Shown here: in pieces, positions 23,143-34,135 of the stretch
Numbering within the stretch: the first letter of the stretch is position 1
Layout: the number at the start of each line of letters is the position of its first letter
DNA from: Sclerotinia nivalis
Taxonomy: Eukaryota; Ascomycota; Leotiomycetes; Helotiales; Sclerotiniaceae
Length of the DNA stretch: 64,000 nt
Assembly (NCBI GenBank): GCA_029531795.1
Contig: JAPEIS010000016.1
Coordinates: 62,001-126,000, forward strand
Reading direction: 5' to 3'
Program-made: the position numbers and the translations under genes
The notes under the pieces: generated by a model
Database searches by the model: none
The model's input: only the letters and a program-made list of their open reading frames with translations
What the model was told of the DNA's origin: nothing

Positions 23143-24805
23143 ATGTCTCGAAACACGCAACGAGAGTCTTTCAAGACTCCTCCTAAATCAAAAAAGTTAA
23201 AGAAGCCCAAGAAAATCACCGATTACTCTTCCGACTCTTCATATGCCGGCGTGGATTTGATCAGTGATTCCGAGGACAATGATTCAGATGACGAGCCCGA
23301 TGCATTCGGGCGGGCCGGGGGGTCAAGGATCGAGCAGTATGAAGAAGCTGCTATGTTAGAGGAAGACGACGATTTGGAGACTATCGAAGAAGATACCGAT
23401 GCACAAGACACACCTCGGGCAACAAATAACGATGAAGAATGGGCAGGATTTGAGGATTCCTCGGAAGAATTACTCGAGAGTCCCGGGTTTTTTGAAGATA
23501 ATCTGCTCGGCATCCAGGGTTATGAGAGCAACGGTACTCCCAAAAAGCGAGTTACATTCGCCGACGACGATTCGGATAGCAGCATCTCAGACGATGAGTC
23601 TGTCAACTGGCATCCTGACCTATTCGAAACGAGCACTTCGGCTCAAGGTCCGTTTTTACATGCAGATGCGCTCCCCCTTCATCTTGCAAGAGGCTTGGAT
23701 GATAACACATATAACGATGATCCTGATTCTGACACAGAGCAATGGGGAAATGGGAACAATGATTCTGATGACTCCGAAGGGAGTGATAGTGATGATTCCG
23801 ATGCATCTGGGTATCAATGTAAGTGGAGTCAAACTGAGCTTGCAATTGTCGAGCACGGTTGTTGTGCCGTATACTAATAACAATGTTTTTGCAGCTGATC
23901 TTGGTGATGATTTTGGTGGAGACACAACTGATGATGAAGATTGGAGAGAGAACCGTCCAGATGCAGATGACTCCGTTCCTCGAGGCAACTCACCAGCACC
24001 TCCACCATGCCTTGGTTTTCGAATCCAGAGGAAAAAAGGCCAACCTGATGTCATTACTTGGTATCACAATACTGATGTACCCTTTGTTATATTGGACGAG
24101 CATGGAAAGGACCTTTTAATGTACTGTTCCGACCCCACCAGACTACAGGATAAAAGCTCACCTTCACCCATTAGAAACGGCAGTATGGAACAGTACAACC
24201 CAGTCCTTAGCAATCAAGCGAACATTATGATGAGTGCAGTGTCAGATGGAGCATCGGAATTTGGATCATATCACACTGGTAACCCAGAAGCCTTCTTCGA
24301 AAACCCCCTTTCCGTGGATAACGTCGCTCGCCCGACAAGCAGTTCATCCAATGATGAAAGCGAAGACCAAAGTGAACCTCTCCAGTGGGGTGACTTGCTT
24401 CACATGGATGCGACATTGACAGATGATGAGGATGAACGTGATGACGGTCCAGTCGAAGCGCCGTCATCTACCCCTGCTCGCCCGACCACTTCCGACGGAC
24501 TTCATCCCCTTCTGGTACATCTCGACAAAGGTACCAATGTTGGTGCCTTTCGCCTCAATCGACAAAACGAAAACCTCATCAACAGCAACACTATCTCTAA
24601 GGATGCACTTGCATTTGGAACCTCCACAATTAAAGGTGTCAAAAATGGACACCTTGATTCTCTCACAAGTTCTCTAACCCCACGACGAAAACCCAAAACC
24701 CCCTTGCCTTCAAGTCCCGCTGGTGACGTCGCTAAGCGAAAGCGGAAATCGAATGGTGCATCACAGGGACGTCGATCCCACAAGAGAAGTCGCAGCAACG
24801 CCTAA
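23143..24805 (+). CDS. Acidic, Ser-rich nuclear-type protein, 528 aa
   Basis: Exons 23143-23818 and 23895-24805; the intron (GTAAGT, TACTAATA, TGCAG) joins GYQ to SDLGDDFG. The first 30 residues are basic (KSKKLKKPKK), followed by long Asp/Glu/Ser tracts (about 30-260) that look disordered and rich in casein-kinase-2-type sites. A more ordered patch lies at about 270-320 (CLGFRIQRKKG, VITWYHNTDVPFVILDEHG). The C-terminus is strongly basic (AKRKRKS, RRSHKRSRSNA), a likely nuclear localisation signal. No catalytic motif was seen. A chromatin or transcription partner is plausible but not shown; similar acidic proteins occur in other Leotiomycetes as hypothetical proteins. Its 5' flank is long and CCAAT-rich. 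Confidence 0.8.
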
Positions 24806-27293
24806 ATCTTATCGATGCATGTTCCGTTACCAATATTGAGCTCATGATTGCTTGATAATCATTCCATTAGCAATGATTCATTACGACTGATGGACGGCAT
24901 GACACCTTTTGACTGTCATCCCTGGCCTCAGATTTCTCCGTGTCTGATACTTTTTCTTTGCACATTGTATATCTAATAACGGATGAGTTGGCATTAGACA
25001 AAAGCATGGGTCATCATACACAAAGGTTCATAGACTTCGGTCATGCTATTAGGCATATATACTGTCTGTTGAAGTGGAGGGTATATGACCAAAAGTCCTT
25101 GTCCAGTTTTCTTATCTTTTCCTTTTTGCTTTTATTTTCTTCTCGAAACCTGCAGGGCTTTTGCTTGAATCGTGGCCGAGTCGCACAATTTTCTACCTAT
25201 AGGACACCTTCACCTGCAGAGGAAGCTCTAATGTGGTGTAATTTGTGTTTGGGATGTATGTTTGGAGGATGTCCAAAATTATACCTCGGTCGAATTGTGC
25301 TGTTACTGTTCGCAATGGCATACACAATTTGGGATGGAAGAACTTCTCGAATGTGGTCTGCTTGGAGCCGAGTTTTGTATTCAATCTACCAGCTTTTGCT
25401 TCTTTAGCAATGTGTTAATAGTGTGAACTACCAGCGGAGACTACCAGCGGGAGACGTTACATTTTCATTGACAGACTATCTACAGTTAGCGATTCAAAAA
25501 AAAAGTTAAACTTTTACATGATTGACTCTTTCTATGCTGATAAATGAAGCGATGACCGTTGATGAATGCATGTGGATGTATCTTGAGTAATAGAAAGAAC
25601 GTTACGATAAATACCTCCAAAGTTCAGTTCTATATAATGAATATCTCTCATCCACCATAACCGACATTCGATTATCATCATTCCCAGATCGTCTTTAACA
25701 GGAAGCCCTAAACTTTCCATTCTCACGTTACGGATTCCCACATATCTGTGATAGTGACAACAACTTATAACATCTGATAATAATTACATCATTGATAACC
25801 CACGAAAGAAGAGCAATACTCGAGTATTGTATTTAGTGCTCAAGTAGGTATTTAGTAATATTTATGTTTGATAATGGAATGAATGTGTATCACAATCGTT
25901 TTATTTAATCCATATTATACCTATTTAATATATAGATAGATAGATAGATACTTAGGTAAATATATAATCTCCCCCGCTATACTCCACATATATCTTCTAG
26001 CCCTTGAGAGAAATATAGGTAGAGAATTCCACAATCGTAATCTTACTGTATATGTATTTTCTGAGAACGCACTACCTACCTACAGAAGAATGGAGACATG
26101 TAATCAGTTCCGACCATCTCATCATCTTATCTTCTTTTCGATAGTACCTACTGCTCAATCTATTCCATACAGTAGTACATTACCAATGTAATCTCATATC
26201 CACAGGTACACCAAAGAAGAGAAATAAATTGGAAGGAAATTGAAAGTGACTGGTAGATCGGATTCAAAATAATCAAGCCATAAGCATCATATCATATCAT
26301 GAAAAGCAGCCCTAGGATCCCCTTCACCCTTTAAAAATTACAAAATATTCCAAGAAAGAAACAGAAAACAGAAAAACAAACACCGACCGTATCACGTATC
26401 CTATCCATACCTTCAACTTACCCTTACCCACCTACAGACCCTTCAACCAAATCAGGCCGTTTTGTGACTTGGGTTTGCGATAATCAAGGAACAGCTTAGT
26501 ATTGAATACAAACGAACGTATTCAAGTAACATATCCAACAACGTCCATACATCATAATCAATCCACATCGTTCCCTCGATTGCCCGCCCAAAGAAACCCT
26601 CGTATAAGATCCCCAATCACTGTCCCCTCAACTCTTCTGCTCAGATCTTGATGCATCGTCAATATCTGAATGGGCGATTACCTAGTACCCTCAAATAAAA
26701 CCCGAATAATACCTAGCTGAAGATATCGAACTGTTTCTGGATTGTGGATAATTATTGATACTTGCCTACATCTTGCTGAGTCAGAGTAATATCATACATC
26801 GAACCTCAAGCACGCGCTGTACCAACTGGTAGCAACTCCCAATAATTTTATGTGAGCGCGCTTCATTACTCACCACATCCCGAAATTTTCTCGCCAAGCT
26901 ATCCATCATTGTCTTTCGTAACTTGAACCTCAATCACATTCGGGAACGTCAAAAGTAAATGGCAGATACAAGGAATACATAGAATCGAAAATTAGGAAGG
27001 AATTAGTGTAGGTACTAGGTAAAGCTAAAGCAAAGCAACCGGATCTGGATAATCACAGAGAGAACCCAAAGAACTTCTTTCATACTACCACCAGAAAACA
27101 GAAAAGCAAAGAAAAGGAAACAAATAACAATACCGAACGAAACAAAAGTCAAACAGTATGATACCTCGGCCACCCATTAGGGTTGCTTTCCATCAACGCT
27201 TTAATCCTTCGTAACCTTTCCACGCATGACTCGTCGACCTCAATGATTGTGCTTAAACTTCTCTTGATTCCTTTAGAAATGTGGTACGACCTT
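24806..27293. other. Intergenic region between convergent genes
   Basis: About 2.5 kb. The first part should be 3' UTR of the acidic protein. A TAGA microsatellite lies near 25936-25953 and ACCTACCT tracts recur. The open frame at 24940-25407 lacks an ATG and any domain. No RNA gene was recognised. Confidence 0.45.
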
Positions 27294-28458
27294 CTACTGA
27301 GGCAATCTCTGATAACCTGTGCTCCTGTCGTCGCTTTGCTTCTTGGTCATGGATTCGCGAACGCCCGTGAGGGAATATACGAAGACGAAAACTGAAACCG
27401 TTAGCAAGACCATATCTGCATGAAAAGAGGAGCAACTTACAGAGTTCACCGAGAACAACGAAAGCAGCAACAGATGCCCAATAATACTCCCATCCTAACT
27501 TCTCATGATCAAGGAAGAAGTATGTGTATTTTCCGAGAAAGGACTTGCCGACAGCTGCCCAGCCAACATATGCAAGAAGAAGTACAGCGATGGCAGTAAC
27601 ATGGTTCCAAACAGGCTTGAACATATTTAGCAGAATAAGAGAGATAGAGTCAGAAAAACCTACGTCAGATCTCTTTATGCTGCTGAGGATGAAGAGCTCG
27701 ATCAAAGCAGCGACGGAATTGAGACAGTACTTGCTGAATATGAAGTAAGTCGTGAGCTTATCATCAAAAATCGTGTCTCCTGGATACTCGTTAGTATTGA
27801 TTGCAGTATCGTCAAAGGATTCTTACCTGGGATTTCTGTCTCGTTTCGAGGAACGACAACTGCCCAGTGGATGAAGGTGACGACGTGAGGGAAAGCAAGG
27901 ATAACCCAATGAAAGACGCTAAATAAGTACTTTGCGTTGGTGTTGGTGTTTTTACGAGATGGTGAGAGAAATTTTCGAATGCAGCCAGAGAGCGATGAAG
28001 AATTATTGTCATTGTTGTGCGGGTAGTAAAGGTGCATGAAGGTCCAGATCTGCCGATAGGTAAAGGTTAGCACCAGATATTGAAACTGAGTAGAGATGCA
28101 TGTAGTTTGAGGAATTGAGGACATATACTTACAAAGGCAACCCAGGCGTACAGAGTTTGAAAGCCATACACGATATTTGAAAGGTTATAAACGACCAACC
28201 AGCCATTTTTGAGGATTTCAAGCTCGTAATGAAGGATGACAAATGAAGAGATCAGAAAGTAGGCTGCGAGGGCTCCTCTGAGGTAGACAAGACATTTCTG
28301 AGAAATATTGATCCACGGAGAGTGACAAGCACGGAGAAAGATAGGCTATAACTAGATTAGAATCATTCGTCAACTGCAAATGAAGATGTTGAGATGTAAC
28401 TTACATGATCATTCTTCTTATTACTTCCACCTGGAAGAAGAGCGGTAGATGAAGACAT
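27294..28458 (-). CDS. Six-pass membrane protein, possibly FAR-17a/AIG1-like
   Basis: Minus-strand model with six exons: 28458-28405, 28345-28133, 28049-27827, 27779-27664, 27615-27441 and 27391-27294, giving 292 residues and closing in frame. Intron 4 is 48 bp without stops; it is called because its removal joins IKRSD to PVWNHV and it has GTAGGT, a GCTAAAT branch and TTCAAG. Six hydrophobic segments are visible (CLVYLRGALAAYFLISSF; FQTLYAWVAFIWTFMHLYY; HWVILAFPHVVTFIHWAVVV; FSKYCLNSVAALIELFIL; HVTAIAVLLLAYVGWAAVG; YYWASVAAFVVLGELFVF). Number of helices and several His fit the FAR-17a/AIG1 group of lipid-ester hydrolases, but the match is by eye. Membrane location is certain; function is not. 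Confidence 0.75.
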
Positions 28459-29096
28459 CGAAGGATACGATTCCGAATAAATAGATGAAGCTTAATAGGT
28501 ATAGAATGAAAGACGAAACTGACCAAAACGAGATTTGGATGAATGAATCGAGTAACTAAAACGGCCGAGAAACACGATGCTTTGCAATGAAGTTGTGTCG
28601 TGGTGTAAGATGAAGAGAAAGGAAACGAATGGAGAGAAGAAGTAAAAATGCCATGGAAGAAGCTAGCATAGAAATGTATCAAGACAGGAAGGAGAAGGTG
28701 AGGATTTGCACTTCCTCTTGTCAACGACACTAATGGCAGGTGCGAATGGATACAGCGGCAACAGATGGAAAGCACAGTCTTGTCAAGGTGCGGGAACGGA
28801 ATACCTATAAATCTTGAACATAACTCGAATTTCTGGCCGATGTATTGAAAAAGAAGAGAAGTTCATAATATCTCCCTTACTCAGCTATCTGGGCAGGAAC
28901 TGGAACTTATTGTTTAGAGGAAATTCAAAAATTGAAAATGCAACTTTGAGGTTGGTGTATAAGGAGCCAATTTGAGTTTCATGAAAAGCCCGATGTCCAC
29001 TAGAGTTTGAATACCTACTGCTGCATATGTACTTGATTCATCGTCAAAAGTGCGAAGTAGCTTCTGGATCCCCTGAACAAGTTGTGATTTCGAACT

Positions 29097-29145
<49 letters not shown>

Positions 29146-29152
29146 AAGAGGA
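29097..29152. repeat. Microsatellite (AG)n
   Basis: About 56 bp of AG dinucleotides with AAAG interruptions. GA-tracts in promoters can keep nucleosomes away; here it lies about 450 bp before SEC11. Confidence 0.9.
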
Positions 29153-29241
29153 GCTTTGCATCAGTAAGAAAAGGGAGCCAATTCCGATACCATTATTCTG
29201 AATGAACTTGAACATTGAAAAGCTCCCTTAAGCTTGACAGA

Positions 29242-29258
29242 ATATATATATATATATT
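29242..29258. repeat. Short (TA)n run
   Basis: Eight uninterrupted TA units between the divergent genes. Confidence 0.8.
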
Positions 29259-29603
29259 CATGAGATATCATTATATGAAAAGGTTGGTTATCTTTCCCTC
29301 TTCAAATCTTTTGATCACCTACTCGAGTATCTGATTACATAATTCACTCAATCATGTGAAGTTGAGGATGTTGAGCAACGCACGGACCATATGCATAAGT
29401 CAAGCACAAATTAAGCATAACTAATCCTTACCGACAGAAGGTGTCCTCATTTAAGAAATGTGTCTGTACCTTTGATCGCAATCATCACCAAAGGCTATTT
29501 GCCTTTCTTTGAGTGGTCTCAAGACAATCAATTCGCAGTTTCTCACATTTTGTACCTCTACCTTACCAACGCAACGAATTGCGCACCCTCTCCACCATCG
29601 ACC

Positions 29604-30227
29604 ATGCTTTCCTTTCTTCAGAACCCCCGCCAAGCAGCGGCTCAAGTGTTGAACTTCGCCCTCATTCTTTCTACTGCCTTCATGATGTGGAAAGGTCTTT
29701 CAGTAGCTTCAGATTCTCCTTCGCCAATTGTTGTCGTATTATCTGGATCCATGGAACCTGCGTTCCAGCGTGGAGATCTTTTGTTTCTATGGAACAGGAA
29801 TTTGTTAGAAGAGACAAAGGTTGGAGAAATTGTGGTTTACAATGTCAAGGGGAAGGATATACCTATTGTACATCGGTTGGTTAGAAAATTTGGAGCAGGG
29901 TGAGTGTCTACTTTACGGGGTGCGAGGAGCGGCGGAGATGTGCTTGCGCTGCCGAATTTCGTGGAATCTAACAATATATTTTATACTAATATTCGGAATT
30001 GCAGACCCAAAGCAAAGTTATTGACAAAGGGAGACAATAATGTGGCAGACGATACGGAGTTATATGCACGAGGACAGGATTACATCGAGAGGGAAGATAT
30101 CATCGGAAGTGTTGTGGGATACATACCATTTGTGGGATACGTTACCATTCTACTCAGTGAGCATCCATGGCTTAAGACTGTTATGTTGGGAATGATGGGT
30201 TTAGTCGTGGTTTTACAGAGAGAATAA
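29604..30227 (+). CDS. SEC11: Signal peptidase complex catalytic subunit Sec11
   Basis: Sec11 is the serine protease of the ER signal peptidase complex that cuts signal peptides from nascent secretory proteins. Exons 29604-29899 and 30005-30227 (intron 105 bp) give 172 residues, the usual length. A membrane anchor lies at about 15-35. The catalytic Ser is Ser49 in LSGSMEP, the His is His90 in VHRLV, and the acidic residues are in KGDNN (Asp109) and DDTELY (Asp115). The conserved [11 protein letters not shown] and the C-terminal membrane helix [19 protein letters not shown] are present. The frame is open further upstream but has no ATG, so 29604 is the start. A five-codon uORF at 29458 could lower translation. 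Function assignment is secure. Confidence 0.97.
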
Positions 30228-31107
30228 CGAAGCAAATAGCTGAATTGAGAACGGCGTTGAAAGAAAGAAAATACCCCAACTTTACATGATCTGAAAGAAG
30301 GACAATGTACATGTGAGGATAGTTTCACGTCAATGTGAAGGCAACAGGGAATGAAGCTGACTTTGATGTTATTTTTGGGCCTGGGTGTTGGAGCTTTCAT
30401 CCTAGGTAGGTTTTTTGGACTTCCGGTATCTACCAAGTCTTAAGTAATAGGTAGGATTTAGGGAACTGATAAAGACAAAGATAGAGAGACTTGGAAAGAA
30501 GACTTAATCAAAGGCCATTCATAGATACAGAAACTATCATTCATTTTCCAGTATCTACCTTCTACAAAGGTTTGTACAATACGTTTTAAATACCAGTATT
30601 AGGTCGGGTACATTAAAATAATTCCAACAAGGTACCTACTCGGCAATTCCATAAGGTAGCCAGCCTTCTTACTTGACACAAATGTTCAGCCTTGCCATTT
30701 ACTACCTCGGAATGACAGGGATGGAAAAGGCCGATTATCTATCTACCTATCTCTACAAGCTCTGACGTGAACCTTCGACTTGAATGAATTTCGGTTGGTT
30801 TACTTCCCATGAAGTAGCTTTCTATAAAATACTCTCACATAATTTCAAACGCTCACATCAAAACAGAATAAATAATCTTACAAAACGAAGTTTTCTTTAA
30901 ATTTCTGAATAAGTTTCATAGATTGAGATTTGACCATACATCCATTTTATAAAGTAGGACATCTCATCCACCCAACTCGTTCTGACTCTAACAGCAAGTG
31001 AACAGTTACATCAACTTCAATTTTGAACATTTCACCCCTCATCCAACACACATACCTACCCCGTCACTCTCTGTAGCTACCTTGAAAGCTATCCACCACC
31101 AGTCAAA
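30228..31107. other. Intergenic: SEC11 3' end and E2 promoter
   Basis: Contains the SEC11 3' UTR and the leader of the E2 gene. The 120 bp before the E2 start are rich in C, A and T (CATCCA-, ACACACATACC-type). No other gene is seen. Confidence 0.45.
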
Positions 31108-31693
31108 ATGGCAGCACGCCGTATCGCCAAGGTTTGCAACTACGATTCCCGAGTCTGAGTACAAGTATAGCATGGTCTGACTGTAGATGTATTTAGGAGT
31201 TAAAGGAAGTGACCGAAAATCCCATCCCGGGCATCAGCACATCTTTATTGAAGGAGGATGATTTACATCAATGGAAAGTCGAGATGGAAGGCCCTGCAAA
31301 CACACCATATGCCGTACGATTCTTTTTTTTCTACTTAAATTCCCCTCCTTCTCACTAACGCTTGCACATCAGGGCGGCTTATTCATTCTCAACGTCGTCC
31401 TCCCCAAAGATTATCCTTTCAAACCACCCATCGTTAATTTCGTAACTCGCATCTACCACCCTAACGTTACCTATGATGAGAAAGGATCAATTTGCGTGGA
31501 TGAGTTGAAGCAAGACAAGTGGAAGCCTAGTGGAAAGATCACGGCCATTTTGGGAGCCATCAGGAACCTTTTGATCCAGCCAAATCCGGATGACCCATTA
31601 GAGAATGCGATTGCGGAAAAATTGAAGACGGACACAGAGGGTTTTGCAAAGGAGGCAATGGAAAATACGAAGAAGTATGCTATGAAGAAATGA
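31108..31693 (+). CDS. Ubiquitin-conjugating enzyme E2, 153 aa
   Basis: E2 enzymes carry ubiquitin as a thioester and pass it to substrates with an E3 ligase. Exons 31108-31131, 31197-31313 and 31373-31693 give 153 residues, a bare UBC fold. The first exon encodes only eight residues (MAARRIAK); its donor is GTTTGC, but the join to ELKEV matches the canonical E2 start. The HPN motif is at 76-78 and the active-site Cys is Cys88 in GSICVDEL. It resembles the Ubc4/UBE2D group in size and N-terminus, yet the region after the Cys (DELKQDKWKPS) differs from the strict Ubc4 pattern, so no symbol is given. Intron 2 has a CACTAACG branch. Confidence 0.92.
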
Positions 31694-34135
31694 GTGATGG
31701 GGAAGTAGTATAATCTACGAGAAGCATATCGAGGTTGATGGAGGGAAGGTTGGAGGTTGGACATTGGACGATCCCGGTAACGAAAACGATTTGATATGAA
31801 GTCATTGACATATGACGATGAATGACAGCAGTTTCACCAGCGAAATGAATGGCATTGGCGTTTAGGGTGCATAGAAGAAATACTTTTACGTTATCAGAGA
31901 TCAGACAGCGAAGAAATCAGGAATAAATATGCATTGCTTTTCCGGGAAAGACGTTGCATGACCTGGACTTGGGTGATTCGAAATATATGTATGGATCACC
32001 TCTGAACTTTGACGAAAAGCCAATTTGTAAATTGACAACACATACTATTTTCCAAGCTCTTTGCTTCTTCGTTTTGTTGTTGTTTTATTCATCACAATGT
32101 TAACTCCACCTCTTCGGGATAATATCACGAATTGACCGATGTGGAAAGAAATAAACGCTCATGCCTCCTTACTCCTCTAGCATCAAGACGGCGTGCAAAA
32201 GGGAGAGAACTAGAGGGGAAAAGTGACGCGAGGGTTAAGCCTTATGCAAAAGAAAGAAAGGGAAAAAAACAGTATAAAGGCGTTTATGAAGTCAGAGCCT
32301 CTGGTTTTAGAAGAGTTTCCAAATTAAAGAAGATATTTTATCAGTTATTTTATCATATATGGATGAGAATATTGGTATGAGCTTCAAGTTTCGATTCAAC
32401 GTTTTGTAAGAGATTGATTGGAATAGGATCAAGATCCAACGTTGTTCCGAAACTTTTCCTTATTAATTTACCGGCTTACCATAAGCATGACATATGTTTA
32501 TTCACAGACTGATCTCGCTTCCTCTCGTTTTCTGTCGTACCCTCCCTGTCTCCTGAGTCTTTCCTTCCTGCTCGGCTTCTATTAAACCTTCCCTTCCCAA
32601 ACTCTCAGACATGAGATTTCTTGGCTAGAGAATCTAAGCAGGGTTATTGATGCAGAGGAACATCAAAATAAGATTGATCACAATTTACTTTTTTCCCTGG
32701 AGATGAGAAACTCATAATGAACTACTCGAGTAATGGGCGGATAGTTAATAGCTCATGGCTAGGTAGCTATAACTTATAAGAGAATTTAGAGAAGAAAACT
32801 TTCTTTCTAATATAAATATCGGCTGGTTCTTCTTGACTACAACCGATAACTACGGAGTATAACCTTACTCCGTATGGGAAAGGAAGATTCCTTTTATATC
32901 CCCGAGTACAATTCAAAGCAAAAGAAGCATGACGAGCTTGACGAGCTTGATGGTATTCAGCCAGTACTCATTTAAAGATATAGGAAATATATGGAACATA
33001 TCAATCAATTATCTACGGGGTAATATAATGTCGATTCTTTTGGGGCTTGTTTATTATTGCTTTGACCATCTCACGAAACAAATGAATTGAACGAAATATC
33101 CGAAACCTTTTCTTTACTTGCACTGATTATTCATATTCATTCATTAATTCATTGATTCATTGATTCATTGATTCATTGATTGATTGATTCATTCATTCAT
33201 TCACTCACTCATTCATTTATTCATTCTCAACATCAACATCAACCTCTACTTTTTCTTGATCAATGAGCGATTCATACACATTCATTAATTTCGCCTTGGG
33301 TTCCAATTGAAGGGTGGATCATAGACTAAAACACTATACTATACCATACCATACAATACCATACTATTATTTACTTTCTTAAAGCTTCTTTTCCCTCAAA
33401 TACAATAACAAGCAAGTTACCGGTACTGCTACGAAAATACACTTGATACCTACTTGATACTTGCTATTTGATACTTGACACTTCACAACTCAAACTTCAT
33501 TCACAGCTTCATAACTTCACAACTCCACCCGCTAATTAATTAACTCAGTGCTGGTTGATCCCTATTAAATCCACTTTTTACGCATAATTCCTTCTATTCG
33601 TGTCATTCTCTCATACTCTTACCCTTACTCTTACTCTCACTCATTCTCATTCTCATTCTCAAACCTCACTCGTTACCTGGAATCGAATCCGGAATTTGAA
33701 ACATTGGAGACACACAAAGTGAATTAGGAGTACAAGATATTGGAACATTTGGAACATTTGGAACAACACTGGAGAATTGTACTTCTATTTGGAAATTGGT
33801 GAAGATAGATACTGAGTACTGGTACCTACCCTAATCCCTCGAGACTCGAACTTCGCCGAATGCCCGCTCCGACAATTCCTACTTACTATTCCACAACATA
33901 ATTGTACCCCCAGCGAAACCAGCCTCTTTCTTCCGTAGAAAGAAAGAAAGTAACCTCGGACGAAAAGAATCTCTGATTTGATGTTGACGGAATCAATTAC
34001 TACAGGGTCCCTCCAAATAAGATCCGGGTCATAGACCTGGAGAGAGGTGGAATTGATTTGCTGCTTGGTTTACATGCGGAGGGCTTAAAAGTTTAGATGG
34101 AATATCTTCCATAAAAGGCTTCTACTCGTTTGGCC
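31694..34135. other. Long intergenic and leader region
   Basis: About 2.4 kb with no supported gene. It holds an ATTC/ATTG tetranucleotide array (33130-33228), ACCATACC tandem words near 33340, and C/T-rich runs near 33600-33660 that look like a long 5' leader of the Rab-GAP gene. A 32132-32380 open stretch lacks an ATG and is lysine-rich by chance. Confidence 0.5.
33130..33228. repeat. Tetranucleotide array (ATTC/ATTG)n
   Basis: About 100 bp of ATTC and ATTG units with a few TTAA and ACTC variants, an imperfect microsatellite. Confidence 0.9.

Larger units (their letters stand above)
28459..29603. other. Divergent promoter region
   Basis: Upstream DNA shared by the minus-strand membrane protein and plus-strand SEC11. 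It contains a GA microsatellite (29097-29152) and a TA run (29242-29258). A five-codon upstream ATG frame (29458-29475) precedes SEC11. Confidence 0.5.

Noticed and set aside
24940..25407. 155-codon plus open frame
   Set aside because: No ATG start, hydrophobic low-complexity composition, and position in the 3' region of the acidic protein gene.
32132..32380. Lys/Arg-rich open frame
   Set aside because: No ATG, composition-driven, and no similarity recognised.
33130..33228. Possible CRISPR-like or telomere-like array
   Set aside because: Simple tetranucleotide microsatellite without spacers; the DNA is eukaryotic.
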